A stretch of 64,000 nt of DNA, from positions 186,001 through 250,000 of the forward strand of contig NZ_CP034443.1 of assembly GCF_003952365.1 (NCBI RefSeq), written 5' to 3'. Under the pieces are notes generated by a model. That model made no database searches. It had not been told where the DNA came from and worked only from the letters and a program-made list of their open reading frames with translations. Source of the stretch: Mesorhizobium sp. M9A.F.Ca.ET.002.03.1.2 (lineage in GTDB: Bacteria > Pseudomonadota > Alphaproteobacteria > Rhizobiales > Rhizobiaceae). Below, in pieces: positions 18,052-27,375 of this stretch. Position 1 is the stretch's first letter. Every line of letters begins with the position of its first letter. The position numbers and the translations under genes are program-made.

Positions 18052-18209
18052 CGCCCCCCTCTGCCCTGCCGGGCATCCCCCCCGCAAGGGGGGAGATTGG
18101 CAGTTCTGTCGCCGCGCATTTTTCTGCAGCGCTGAAGAGTGGCGAAAGCCGGGATGACGAACGATCTCCCCTCTTGAGGGGGAGATGTCCGGCAGGACAG
18201 AGGGGGGTG
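18052..18209. repeat. 158-bp palindromic intergenic element
   Basis: An imperfect terminal inverted repeat of about 46 bases: the left arm begins GCCCCCCTCTGCCCTGCCGG and the right arm ends with its near complement (CCGGCAGGACAGAGGGGGG). It splits the first and second genes of the five-gene unit, so it may add a partial transcript end. It is of the same general design as the elements at 8740 and 26381 but with different arm sequences. Confidence 0.75.
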
Positions 18210-18235
18210 TTTGGCGCCTCCTTAGGACCAGTATC

Positions 18236-19381
18236 ATGACCCCTGAAAATGAAGCGGCGGCGCGCTATTTCTCGGCGATCTCGGCGGCACTCAGCGGCCT
18301 CGAAGTGTTCATGCGCGACGACCGCTCGCCGCTCTACCGGCACGGCATCGTTGCCAAGATCGTCGCTGAATACATTGCGCGGCTCGACAGCTCCTTTTCC
18401 TGCTGGCGCAATCGGCTGGGCTTCATGGAGACGTTCCGCATTTCGCGCGCCGAAAGCGGCTTTCCGGTCTTCCAGAACGTGCTCGAGCTGGAGAACGACC
18501 GCCGCCAGGCCGATACGCGGCTTGCCAACATACCGCTGGCCGGCGAGTTGCGTGAGGAAATGGCCGACTTCATCCTGCGCCACAAGGAATTCCCCGAGGC
18601 GCTGCAGAAATCGATGGCCGAGCGGCTCTATCTGGAGGGCGTCAGGAGCGAGACAACCTTCGGGCCCTTCACATTGGCGCAGACGGCAAAAGTCTCGGTC
18701 AATCCGAAGACGGGGCGGCCTTACTACCTCGTCCATTGGGCTGCCTTCGACGGCAGCGCCAACCTGCCGCTGGTCTACATGGTGACGGTCGAGGATTCCT
18801 CTGAAGAGATGATCGGGCAGCTTGTCGACCGCAATGGCAAGCTCAACGACAAGGTCGACATTCCGCTTCCCGTTGAAGGGTTGCTCAATCCCGAGCTTGC
18901 CCACCGTTTCGACGACTTCACCGAGAAGAATTCCGCCTACACGCTGTCGCCGGCGACGATCGCCGTCAACCTCGACAAGAATTTCGAGCCGCTCCACCCC
19001 AAGCAGCTGCGGCGCGTCGTGCTCGGCCCCTTCTATTCGGCAGGGATCACCGAGAACAATTCGACGGTGAGCGACGTGCTGGCCAAGGTGCGCAAGCCGG
19101 AAAATGCCTGGCTGCTGACCTGGACCGTCCAGGAGGTCTATTCGAAGGCCGAGAAACCCGGCCGCAAGGGCCTGTTTTCGAGCGAGAAGACGACGCAGGA
19201 ATTCTTTATCAACACTGACGATCTGGAGGCCGCGCGCCAGGGCGTGTCGAGCTACGAGAACCACGCGCTGATCCCGCATGAGGCCTATCAGGCGCTCTAC
19301 GCCGCCGGCGAGGCACAGAAGATCTTTTCGGGCTACAAGGTCCACATCCTGTCCAAGGGACAGGTCATCAGCGACGTCTGA
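18236..19381 (+). CDS. conserved protein of unknown function, second gene of five-gene unit
   Basis: A 381-residue soluble protein that I do not recognise at the family level with certainty. It has no signal peptide or membrane segment. The N-terminal 90 residues are helical, the middle (GPFTLAQTAKVSVNPKTG ... PYYLVHWAAFDGSANLPLVY) is beta-rich, and the C-terminus again mixed. The start is ATG 18236, just after the palindromic element; an in-frame ATG at 18185 lies inside that repeat and is rejected. The gene is 24 bases from the AAA+ gene and surely co-transcribed with it. Confidence 0.75.
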   Translation: MTPENEAAARYFSAISAALSGLEVFMRDDRSPLYRHGIVAKIVAEYIARLDSSFSCWRNRLGFMETFRISRAESGFPVFQNVLELENDRRQADTRLANIPLAGELREEMADFILRHKEFPEALQKSMAERLYLEGVRSETTFGPFTLAQTAKVSVNPKTGRPYYLVHWAAFDGSANLPLVYMVTVEDSSEEMIGQLVDRNGKLNDKVDIPLPVEGLLNPELAHRFDDFTEKNSAYTLSPATIAVNLDKNFEPLHPKQLRRVVLGPFYSAGITENNSTVSDVLAKVRKPENAWLLTWTVQEVYSKAEKPGRKGLFSSEKTTQEFFINTDDLEAARQGVSSYENHALIPHEAYQALYAAGEAQKIFSGYKVHILSKGQVISDV

Positions 19382-19405
19382 CCGTCAAACCGCGGAGCAT
19401 CCTTC

Positions 19406-21316
19406 ATGGACACCGGCCTGACCACGATTTCGGAAGCGGCAATCGAAAAGCACCGCGCCACGGCACAGAGCTTCATCACCCGCTTCGTCGTGCTGGAGGA
19501 CCCGTCGCGTTCCTCTGGCACCGCCCTGGCCGGCACCAACCGCCGGTTCGTCTCGACCGTCTCGGTCGGCTCGGTGCGGCGCACGCGCGAGGTCGAGCTT
19601 ACCAAGACAGTCGGCGCCGTCCATCCCGACGATCAGCTGCTGAGCATTGCGCAGCACATGCTGCTGTTTCGCACCCGACGCGGGCTGGCGATCGCGCTGG
19701 CCATATCGGACGTCTTCGCCGAAGGTTCAGACCTCGAAAGCCTGCAGGCGAGGAACGCCCGCGCCCCGCTCGAAGGCGACGAGGCCGCCGCCTTCAAGAA
19801 GCTTCTGTCGGCTTCGGCCTACATTTCGGCCTTCAGCCTTGCTTCCTACCTGTTCCAGCTGATTGACAGCGACGGCGAAGCGCCGAACGACACGCCAGAG
19901 CCGGACTTCCTGTTCGACACGCCACAGGATGCGGTGAAGTCGATCGTCGCCGGCCTCGACAGGGCGATATCAGGCTCGTCGGACGACGCCGACCTGATGA
20001 CCAGGGCGCGCGCCTTCGCCCGTGTCGCCATCGACGGGCTTTTGGCGCGAAAGGGCCGCTTCGACGGCGTCGGTCCGTTCGAGAACGCGCATATCCGCAT
20101 CGACGTCGACGACTTCACCCTTGACGGCTTCGACGTCGCGCCGGGCAAGCGGTCGAAGCCGCTGGTAATGACCTTCAAAAAGCCGGAAGAGGTCGTCGGC
20201 AACCACATCGCCAAGTACCAGTCGGTAAAGCTCGCCAAGATGCTGATGGCCTACGATTTCGAGCGCGAGCTGAACCCGTTCGTCGAGCTCGGCGGCTTCT
20301 TATTCACCTTCATCGGCGACGGCGCGCCCGGCACCGGAAAAACGACGCTGATCCAGATGATCGCCGGTCTCGTCAACGGCTACTGTGAGGTCGCCGGCTA
20401 TCCCTTCGCCTACGAGAATTTCGGCGTCGACCAGATCTCCTCCTACCAGGGCAAGTCGGGCCAGAACTGCCGCCAGTTCATCAACAATGTGCTGAACCCC
20501 CGCGTCATCGGCTTCGGCACCATCGACGACATCGACCAGGTGGCGGCGCGCCGCTCCGACGATCGCGCCTCGGCCGGCCAACAGGAAATCACCGGCGTCT
20601 TGATGGATGCCTTTGCCGGCGCGGCGACCGTCGTGCGCGGCAACTGCTCTTTCGGCATGTTTTCCAACTATCCCGAAAATGTCGACGACGCGCTGCGCCA
20701 GCGCGCCGGCGCGCGCTGGCTGGTCGATGGGCCGCAAACGCGCGACGACTACATCGACATCTTCGTGTTGCTCGCCGGCAAGAACCACAAGATCCCGCTC
20801 GGCGACCACAAGCTCTATGCCGCCCAGGAAGTCCAGCGCGCGGTGATGGAGGCCTATGAAGGGCACGAGAAGCCCAGGGAAGATGGGCTCATGCGGGTCT
20901 ATGAGCGCTACATGAAGGAGAACGGCGAACCGAAGTCGATGGCCGACATCGGCACCTATTTGCACATGATCAAGGATGCCGAACCGCGCTTCACCGGCCG
21001 CGCCATCAAGAACGTCACCGACGCGATCAAGATGCGCGCCATGGACATCGAGCTGCCGGACGAATGGTTCGAGAAGCCGGAAGTCTTCATGCACAAGGGC
21101 TACGACGACAAGAAGGCGATGATCGAAGAACTGCGCGGGCCGTTCTCGATGGATATGGTCATGCAGGAGGTCAACCGCTACGCCGATTCGGAGTTCCGCT
21201 ACTCCGACAAGTCCAACGACGCGGCGGTGGAAAAGCTGCTGCGCGACGCGCGGCTGCGTGAACGGGCAGCCAGGGAAATGGAGGAGATGAAGAAGAAGGG
21301 CCTGTGGAATGCGTGA
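19406..21316 (+). CDS. AAA+ ATPase, core of five-gene unit
   Basis: A 636-residue AAA+ ATPase. Walker A is GDGAPGTGKTT at about residues 304-314. The Walker B region appears as VIGFGTIDDIDQVAARRS at about 365-382, with DD in place of the usual DE, followed by SFGMFSNYPE as a probable sensor strand and an arginine-rich RQRAGARWLVDGP. The N-terminal 290 residues are specific to the family. A GGAG about ten bases upstream supports ATG 19406. In this operon it is the only enzyme, so it is likely the motor that acts on the coiled-coil or the membrane partner. The substrate is unknown. Confidence 0.85.
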   Translation: MDTGLTTISEAAIEKHRATAQSFITRFVVLEDPSRSSGTALAGTNRRFVSTVSVGSVRRTREVELTKTVGAVHPDDQLLSIAQHMLLFRTRRGLAIALAISDVFAEGSDLESLQARNARAPLEGDEAAAFKKLLSASAYISAFSLASYLFQLIDSDGEAPNDTPEPDFLFDTPQDAVKSIVAGLDRAISGSSDDADLMTRARAFARVAIDGLLARKGRFDGVGPFENAHIRIDVDDFTLDGFDVAPGKRSKPLVMTFKKPEEVVGNHIAKYQSVKLAKMLMAYDFERELNPFVELGGFLFTFIGDGAPGTGKTTLIQMIAGLVNGYCEVAGYPFAYENFGVDQISSYQGKSGQNCRQFINNVLNPRVIGFGTIDDIDQVAARRSDDRASAGQQEITGVLMDAFAGAATVVRGNCSFGMFSNYPENVDDALRQRAGARWLVDGPQTRDDYIDIFVLLAGKNHKIPLGDHKLYAAQEVQRAVMEAYEGHEKPREDGLMRVYERYMKENGEPKSMADIGTYLHMIKDAEPRFTGRAIKNVTDAIKMRAMDIELPDEWFEKPEVFMHKGYDDKKAMIEELRGPFSMDMVMQEVNRYADSEFRYSDKSNDAAVEKLLRDARLRERAAREMEEMKKKGLWNA

Positions 21317-21330
21317 ACTTGGCGCCCCTT

Positions 21331-21356
21331 CCTTCTCCCCGTTCACGGGGAGAAGG
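21331..21356. repeat. short palindromic repeat unit
   Basis: An 11-bp perfect inverted repeat (CCTTCTCCCCG and CGGGGAGAAGG) with a TTCA loop, a solo half of the larger palindromic elements. Its right arm provides the GGAGAAGG that stands as ribosome binding site for the gene starting at 21362. Confidence 0.8.
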
Positions 21357-21361
21357 GATAG

Positions 21362-22666
21362 ATGAGCCCCGCCAGGAAATCCGAGCTGCTGCGCGAGAAC
21401 GAGCTGATCTATGGCCGGCTGCTGACCGTCGACGAGCCGCATCTCATCCAGCGCTACAACAAGGCCATGGCTGCCTTCGGCCTGAAGCCGACGAAGCTGA
21501 AAAGCTTCGAGATCGACCGCACCGGCTTCTCGCCGCAGGTGGCCGAGGAATGCGGCGACTACAACTATCTCGATCCCAACGAGATCAACCGCCGCTTCAT
21601 CATTCTGACGCCGTCGCAGATCGACCTGCCGGTGGTGCACACCGCCTTTTCCAACACCTCGCAACTGATGTTCGAGTTCATGTCGAAGAACCAGCGCGCC
21701 ATCGACGCGCTGACCATCAAGGACGTCATCTACGGCGAGATCGAGGATTCGGTCCCCAAGGTCGACGACATCGAGGATCTGCTGTCGATCAACCAGGTCG
21801 AGTTCAAGGTGCTGTCGGCGGAAGACGTGCTCGGCAAGGCCGCCGAACTCGGCAAGCTCGTCGACCGGCTGAAGCAGGAGCCGGACGCCTGGCGCGACAA
21901 CGCCATGCTCACCCGCATGGTGGAACTGGCCAAGATCTGCGGCGACATCCGCGAGAACGCGCTGGTGCCGGATCAGGTGATCTTTCGCCACAGCGCCTAC
22001 TGGACCAGCCATTTCGGTGGGCTCTACGTGTTCGTCGACCCGGACATGACGACCGTGATCAGCGACCCGGCAGCACCCGGCTTCCGCCGCTCGCGACCGT
22101 GGCAGGTAAGCTACCTCTCGATCAACGATGCCGACAGGGTGTTCAAGTTCCTCGCCGCCACCGGCCGCATCGAGCTGCCGCGTGCCTCATGGATCGAAAC
22201 GTCAGGCTATCTCGAACATCGCGCCGAAATGGTGGTGCGCGCGCTGATCCGCGACGCCGAGCCCGACCGCAATCTGACCGACGTCGACAAGGTCTGGCTG
22301 CAGACCTGGATCCATGGCCATACCGACCTCATCACCAGGGAGGGCAATTTTCCCTTCCTCAACGCCGCCAAGCGCGAGATCGCTCACCTCGGCCGTCTCA
22401 ACATCGAGGACGTGTTCCCGCAGCAGCGTTTCCTGGTGATCCGGGCCAAGCCCGACCATGCCGACGCCTGGCTGACCAACCAGTTGATCTCGGATTTCGT
22501 GCCACAGGACTTCGTCTCGCGCTATGTCTTCAACAAACCGGGCTTCTACAGGGATTATGGCGGCTTCAGCGACGCCTGGCGATCGCATGTTGTGGACGTT
22601 CTGAAAACCACATATCTGAAAGACAAGGCGACGTTTCGCACACGCCTCTACGGCCTGACTGATTGA
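21362..22666 (+). CDS. conserved protein of unknown function (DUF6638-like), fourth gene of five-gene unit
   Basis: A 434-residue soluble protein. I believe it belongs to DUF6638, a family described only in alphaproteobacteria, but this is recall without a search. No catalytic motif stands out; conserved-looking blocks include GFSPQVAEECGDYNYLDPNE and HTDLITREGNFPFLN. The ATG at 21362 follows a short palindromic repeat whose arm serves as Shine-Dalgarno sequence, six bases away. Only 45 bases separate it from the AAA+ gene, and 34 bases from the membrane gene that follows. Confidence 0.78.
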   Translation: MSPARKSELLRENELIYGRLLTVDEPHLIQRYNKAMAAFGLKPTKLKSFEIDRTGFSPQVAEECGDYNYLDPNEINRRFIILTPSQIDLPVVHTAFSNTSQLMFEFMSKNQRAIDALTIKDVIYGEIEDSVPKVDDIEDLLSINQVEFKVLSAEDVLGKAAELGKLVDRLKQEPDAWRDNAMLTRMVELAKICGDIRENALVPDQVIFRHSAYWTSHFGGLYVFVDPDMTTVISDPAAPGFRRSRPWQVSYLSINDADRVFKFLAATGRIELPRASWIETSGYLEHRAEMVVRALIRDAEPDRNLTDVDKVWLQTWIHGHTDLITREGNFPFLNAAKREIAHLGRLNIEDVFPQQRFLVIRAKPDHADAWLTNQLISDFVPQDFVSRYVFNKPGFYRDYGGFSDAWRSHVVDVLKTTYLKDKATFRTRLYGLTD

Positions 22667-22700
22667 ATGACCGACTGATTGACGAGGGGGTGACATTGCC

Positions 22701-23825
22701 ATGCTTGATCCGATCGTGAATTTCTTCACCTGGATTTTCCAGTGGATCGGCCGCGGCATCGGTTTCGTCATTGGCGTGATCCTGTGGCCGTTCATGTGGG
22801 CCGGGCGCTGGTACGCGCAGCGCGGCTGGATCCTGAAGGCGGTGCTCGGCCTCGCACTGCTCGTGCTGATCGGCCTCTATGCCAATTTCTTCTACGCCAC
22901 CCAGTGGTGGAACAATTTCAACCCGAACTACGTCAGCACATATACGTTCGAGACCCGTAACGTCTCCGCTGGCGAGCAGACAGCGGCGGGCGCCGGCACC
23001 GACACCGCCAGGACCTGCGGAAACTCAGGCATAGCCCAGGTGGCAGCCGACCTCACCGACTTCAACGTCAACCAGAATGCCTGGATCTCGTCGATGATCC
23101 TCTACAAGCTTGGCCTGTTCGGCATCGACTGGGACCACACGCCGTTCATGGACAACAAGGCCTCGTTCCAGCGCGGCATCAACCAGGCGGTGCGGCGCAC
23201 GGCGACCGAGCTTGCCGACAATCTCGGCCGCGTCCGCACCACATCGCAGATCGATGCCGACCTGCAGGACGCGCGCGGCAATCTGCAGTTCGATGAAGAG
23301 ACCTGGTATTTCGGCATCAGCCCCTTCGGCCCGAAGACGCCGACGCCGAGCTACTATCGCGATGCCGTGCGCAAGCTTCGCGCCTTCAATGCCCGGCTGG
23401 AAACCTGCCAGGCGGTGTTCGACGCCCGCGCCGACAACCTTAAGCAGTATCTCGACCGCATCGCCAGCGACATCGGCTCGACCTCCGCCATCCTCAAGGA
23501 GCGTTCCGAAAACCACAACAATGGCTGGTTCGACTTCCGCGCCGATGACCGCTACTGGTTCGCCTATGGCCAGCTCTATGCCTACTACGGGCTGATGAAG
23601 GGTGCCGAGGCCGATTTTGAGGACGTGATCAAGGAAAAGCACCTGCAGAATCTGTGGGACACCATGGATGCGCAATTCGTCTCGGCCCTGAAGATCCAGC
23701 CCTTGATCATCGCCAATGGCCGCGAGGATGGCTGGCTGCTGCCGACGCATCTGACCACGATGGGCTTTTACATACTGAGGGTGCGCTCGAACCTGGTCGA
23801 GATCAGCAACGTGCTGACGCAATAG
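22701..23825 (+). CDS. DUF2333-like inner membrane protein, last gene of five-gene unit
   Basis: A 374-residue protein with hydrophobic segments at about residues 1-35 (FFTWIFQWIGRGIGFVIGVI) and 48-65 (AVLGLALLVLIGLYANFFYA), then a large soluble, probably periplasmic part with helical character. I read it as the DUF2333 family. A GAGGGGG lies about eight bases before the ATG. It gives the five-gene unit a membrane anchor, so the AAA+ ATPase and coiled-coil protein may work at the envelope. The function is unknown in any organism to my knowledge. Confidence 0.78.
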   Translation: MLDPIVNFFTWIFQWIGRGIGFVIGVILWPFMWAGRWYAQRGWILKAVLGLALLVLIGLYANFFYATQWWNNFNPNYVSTYTFETRNVSAGEQTAAGAGTDTARTCGNSGIAQVAADLTDFNVNQNAWISSMILYKLGLFGIDWDHTPFMDNKASFQRGINQAVRRTATELADNLGRVRTTSQIDADLQDARGNLQFDEETWYFGISPFGPKTPTPSYYRDAVRKLRAFNARLETCQAVFDARADNLKQYLDRIASDIGSTSAILKERSENHNNGWFDFRADDRYWFAYGQLYAYYGLMKGAEADFEDVIKEKHLQNLWDTMDAQFVSALKIQPLIIANGREDGWLLPTHLTTMGFYILRVRSNLVEISNVLTQ

Positions 23826-23905
23826 TTCGGCTGCGTATCTCCGGGAGCGGAACCTGATCGTCTCCTCGTCGTTCAACCGCGGGGCACAGCCAGCGAGGAC
23901 ACGAG

Positions 23906-24301
23906 ATGCATATCCGGGAATTTGCTCGAAACTTCTACGCCACGATCGATGCGCAGGAATGGGATAGACTGTCCAGCCTGGTCTCTCCAGATCTCGCCGT
24001 TCATCTCGGCAGCGCCAACCCGATCGGCTTCGATGACTGGCGGAAATCCCTGGCCGAATTCTTCGTTGGATTCCCGGACGGGCATCACGTCATCGACGAC
24101 TACGTCAGCGCCGCCGACAAAGTGGTTACGCGCTGTCGTTTTCAGGGCACGCACACCGGCATCTTTCATGGCGTCGAGCCGAGCGGAAACTGCGTCTCGG
24201 TTGGCGTGATCCACATCGATCGGCTTGAGAACGGCGTCGTGGTCGAACATTTCGGTCAACTTGACGGCCTGGGGCTGCTGCGCCAGATCGGCGCATATTA
24301 G
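23906..24301 (+). CDS. SnoaL-like / ester cyclase family protein
   Basis: A 131-residue protein of the SnoaL-like, NTF2-fold group. It has the typical start (YATIDAQEWDRLSSLVSPDL), the middle GFDDWRKSLAEFFVGFPDGHHVIDD and the ending GVIHIDRLENGVVVEHFGQLD. Members include polyketide cyclases and many small enzymes or ligand binders of unknown role. It sits 80 bases after the DUF2333-like gene and 315 bases before fhs, and may have its own promoter. Confidence 0.85.
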   Translation: MHIREFARNFYATIDAQEWDRLSSLVSPDLAVHLGSANPIGFDDWRKSLAEFFVGFPDGHHVIDDYVSAADKVVTRCRFQGTHTGIFHGVEPSGNCVSVGVIHIDRLENGVVVEHFGQLDGLGLLRQIGAY

Positions 24302-24616
24302 CGCAACCGCTCGCAGCGCCCAGTGCGCTTGAGCCTGTCGCATTCCGTGCATTCCGCGGCTGTTTTGAGACGGCAAAACGGCGCGTGCTCTGGCTTCTAT
24401 ACGGCGCGACAACCGGGCGCGAAGACCCGGGACAGGTCGACCGGGAAACCAGAACAGTCTTTCTTCATAGGAAACATAGTTGCATGAAAGTTGACGCCAC
24501 GGCAGCGACAGGGTTAGAACGTGCCCGCGCCTGCAGTGCCGGGCTGTTTCAAACAGGCTTGCGACCACACTGATCAAACCCGTCCCCTCCACCGTCCAAT
24601 CCAGAGGAAAGCCGCC
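24302..24616. other. 315-base non-coding region upstream of fhs
   Basis: No credible gene here. It contains a short GC hairpin candidate around 24416-24435 (CGGGCGCGAAGACCCGGG) and a likely fhs promoter region, with a weak GAGGAAAG ribosome binding site at 24604-24611. I did not recognise a riboswitch. Confidence 0.5.
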
Positions 24617-26296
24617 ATGGCCGAAGTGAAGTCCGACATCGAAATCGCGCGCGCCGCCGACAAGAAGCAGATCCAGGAGATCGGCCGCAAGATCGGCATT
24701 CCGAGCGAGCACCTTTTGCCTTACGGCCACGACAAGGCGAAGATCTCCGCCGAGTTCATCAACTCGGTGAAGGCGAACAAGGACGGCAAGCTGATCCTCG
24801 TCACCGCCATCAACCCGACGCCGGCCGGCGAAGGCAAGACGACGACGACAGTTGGCCTTGGCGACGGACTCAATCGCATCGGCAGACGAGCGATCGTCTG
24901 CATCCGCGAGGCCTCGCTCGGCCCCAATTTCGGCGTCAAGGGCGGTGCTGCCGGCGGCGGTTATGCGCAGGTTGTGCCGATGGAGGACATGAACCTCCAC
25001 TTCACCGGCGATTTCCATGCCATCACCACGGCGCATAATCTGCTTTCGGCGCTGATCGACAACCACATCTATTGGGGCAACGACCTCGGCATCGATATCC
25101 GCCGCGTCGTCTGGCGCCGCGTCATGGACATGAACGACCGGGCACTGCGCGAGATCATCTGTTCGCTCGGCGGCGTCGCCAACGGTTTCCCGCGCGAAGC
25201 GGGCTTCGACATCACCGTCGCCTCGGAAGTCATGGCGATCCTGTGCCTCGCCACCGACCTGAAGGATCTGGAGAGGCGCCTCGGCGACATCATCGTCGCC
25301 TATCGCCGCGACAAGTCGGCCGTCTATGCCCGCGACCTCAAGGCCGACGGCGCCATGGCCGTGCTGCTGAAAGACGCCATGCAGCCCAACCTCGTGCAAA
25401 CGCTGGAGAACAATCCGGCCTTCGTCCATGGCGGCCCCTTCGCCAACATTGCCCATGGCTGCAATTCGGTCGTCGCCACCACGACGGCGCTGAAGCTTGC
25501 CGACTATGTCGTCACCGAAGCCGGTTTCGGCGCCGATCTCGGTGCCGAAAAGTTCTTCGATATCAAGTGCCGCAAGGCCGGCCTGACTCCGGCGGCAGCC
25601 GTCATCGTCGCCACCGTGCGCGCCATGAAGATGAACGGCGGCGTCAAGAAGGAAGACCTCGGCCACGAGAACGTCGAGGCGGTCAAGAAGGGCTGCGCCA
25701 ATCTCGGCCGTCACATCGAGAACATCCGTCAGTTCGGCGTGCCGGCGGTGGTCGCCATCAATCATTTCTATTCCGACACCGACGCTGAAATCCAGGCGAT
25801 GAAGGACTATGTTGCCTCGATGGGCGAAGAGGCGATCCTGTGCAAGCACTGGGCCAACGGCTCGACCGGCATCGAGGAGCTCGCCAACAAGGTGGTGGCG
25901 CTGGCCGAATCCGGCGCGTCGCAGTTTGCGCCGCTCTATCCCGACGCCATGCCGCTGTTCGAGAAGATCAACACCATCGTCCAGCGCATCTATCGCGGTT
26001 CCGAAGCGATCGCCGACAAGTCGGTGCGCGACCAGCTCCACGCCTGGGAGCGCGCCGGCTACGGCAATCTGCCGGTCTGCATGGCCAAGACGCAATATTC
26101 CTTCTCGACCGACCCAAACCTGCGCGGTGCGCCGACCGGCCATACCGTGCCGGTGCGCGAGGTCAGGCTGTCGGCCGGCGCCGGCTTCATCGTCGTCATC
26201 TGCGGCGAGGTCATGACCATGCCCGGCCTTCCCAAGGCGCCGTCCTCGGAAAAGATCCTGCTGAACGAGATGGGCCAGATCGAAGGCCTGTTTTAA
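24617..26296 (+). CDS. fhs: formate-tetrahydrofolate ligase
   Basis: A 559-residue enzyme that joins formate to tetrahydrofolate with ATP, making 10-formyl-THF for one-carbon metabolism. The P-loop-like [11 protein letters not shown] lies at about residues 70-80 and [20 protein letters not shown] at about 100-120. Length and motifs match the family throughout. GAGGAAAG precedes the ATG at 24617 and there is no need for the longer upstream reading. It appears monocistronic, with a palindromic element downstream at 26381-26497. Confidence 0.97.
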   Translation: MAEVKSDIEIARAADKKQIQEIGRKIGIPSEHLLPYGHDKAKISAEFINSVKANKDGKLILVTAINPTPAGEGKTTTTVGLGDGLNRIGRRAIVCIREASLGPNFGVKGGAAGGGYAQVVPMEDMNLHFTGDFHAITTAHNLLSALIDNHIYWGNDLGIDIRRVVWRRVMDMNDRALREIICSLGGVANGFPREAGFDITVASEVMAILCLATDLKDLERRLGDIIVAYRRDKSAVYARDLKADGAMAVLLKDAMQPNLVQTLENNPAFVHGGPFANIAHGCNSVVATTTALKLADYVVTEAGFGADLGAEKFFDIKCRKAGLTPAAAVIVATVRAMKMNGGVKKEDLGHENVEAVKKGCANLGRHIENIRQFGVPAVVAINHFYSDTDAEIQAMKDYVASMGEEAILCKHWANGSTGIEELANKVVALAESGASQFAPLYPDAMPLFEKINTIVQRIYRGSEAIADKSVRDQLHAWERAGYGNLPVCMAKTQYSFSTDPNLRGAPTGHTVPVREVRLSAGAGFIVVICGEVMTMPGLPKAPSSEKILLNEMGQIEGLF

Positions 26297-26380
26297 GGGC
26301 TGTTTATTCCGGTGCCGAGACGAAGTCGAAGACGGGTTTGAATTCGACCGTCACACTTGCCCATTCCAGGCGTTGGCGTT

Positions 26381-26497
26381 GCCCCTCACCCTTACCCTCT
26401 CCCCGTGAAGAACGGGGAGAGGGGGCGCCAGCGTTGCGGCCAAGTCCCTTCTCCCCGTTCTTCACGGGGAGAAGTGCCCGGCAGGGCGATGAGGGGC
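26381..26497. repeat. 117-bp palindromic intergenic element with two inner hairpins
   Basis: The ends GCCCCTCA (26381-26388) and TGAGGGGC (26490-26497) are inverted repeats. Inside are two strong hairpins, CCCTCTCCCCGT / ACGGGGAGAGGG and CTTCTCCCC / GGGGAGAAG. It lies between fhs and the convergent isochorismatase-like gene and can serve as a two-way transcript end. The rest of 26297-26600 has nothing I can name. Confidence 0.75.
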
Positions 26498-26600
26498 AGC
26501 ACCGATTTCAACAATTGGTGTTAGTACCGGAACGCGGAAGACCACCGTTTGCGGGCCGGCCGAACATCAATACACCTCAAGAAATCTCGGCTGAGCCTGC

Positions 26601-27248
26601 CTATGCCGCGTTCCGTGCCAGCGCGCGCTGGTTGGAGGCGTGGATCGTGTCACGTTCGGGCAGCGCGCCGGTCTTCAGGCAGTCGATCCATTCGGCGGTC
26701 TTGAGAACGGCGGCGAAGCGCGACTGCAGGATCACGGTCACCACCCGGTGGATGTCCTCTGCCGAAGCATAGCCGGCGCTGTTGGCATAGGGCACCGAAC
26801 CGGTGGCGTCGGACAGGAACTCCACCGCAAAGCCCATGTGGACTGCGTGGATGATGGTCGACAGATCGCAATTATGCGTCATGTAGCCGACGACCGTGAT
26901 CGTATCGATGGCGTTGGCGCGCAGCCAGTCCTCGAGGTCCGTGCCGGTGAAGGCGCTTGGTAAGGTCTTTTCGACATAGTGATCACGGCTTCGCCTTGAT
27001 ATCTCGGGATGCAATTCGGCGCCGTGGCTGCCCCTGGCGAAAACCGGTGACGTTTCGGGCGCCAATTGCTTGATGACCACGACCTTGATACCTGCCTCGG
27101 CGGCCGCGTCCATCGCGCGTGCTGCGTTGATGACGCTGTCGCGGAACGGCGGATGCTGGATGGCGAGATTGCCGCCATCATAGTCGTTCTGGATGTCGAC
27201 GACGATGAGGGCGCGGCGTGGCGTCGTGCTGCTGGTTGGTTCGGACAT
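26601..27248 (-). CDS. isochorismatase-like cysteine hydrolase
   Basis: A 215-residue hydrolase of the isochorismatase superfamily. The triad is visible: Asp in VVDIQNDY, Lys near KTLPSAF and Cys in GYMTHNCD. Members cleave isochorismate, nicotinamide or carbamates, and THNC in place of the more common THMC leaves the substrate open. It diverges from a GlxA/AraC-type regulator 127 bases away, so regulation by that protein is likely; that link is inference. Its 3' end faces the palindromic element at 26381. Confidence 0.88.
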   Translation of the reverse strand: MSEPTSSTTPRRALIVVDIQNDYDGGNLAIQHPPFRDSVINAARAMDAAAEAGIKVVVIKQLAPETSPVFARGSHGAELHPEISRRSRDHYVEKTLPSAFTGTDLEDWLRANAIDTITVVGYMTHNCDLSTIIHAVHMGFAVEFLSDATGSVPYANSAGYASAEDIHRVVTVILQSRFAAVLKTAEWIDCLKTGALPERDTIHASNQRALARNAA

Positions 27249-27375
27249 GGAGTTTTCCTTTCCCGTCTGGCTTCGATGGGTCGAGGATAGGCCTGCCGCT
27301 GGATCGCAAAAGTGTCCCGATTGACATTATTCGAAAGAATTGGGACAATCCGGACCAACCCTCACTGGTGCTCCC

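Noticed and set aside
18185..18235. Upstream start for the second gene of the five-gene unit
   Set aside because: These codons lie inside the palindromic element.
20300..22012. 570-residue minus-strand reading frame
   Set aside because: Antisense to the AAA+ ATPase gene; biased composition and no family features.
24302..24616. Riboswitch upstream of fhs
   Set aside because: No conserved core of any riboswitch family I know could be seen.
23873..26143. 756-residue minus-strand reading frame
   Set aside because: It is antisense to fhs and the SnoaL-like gene, both of which have clear motifs; the translation is rich in His, Arg and Asp with no domain.
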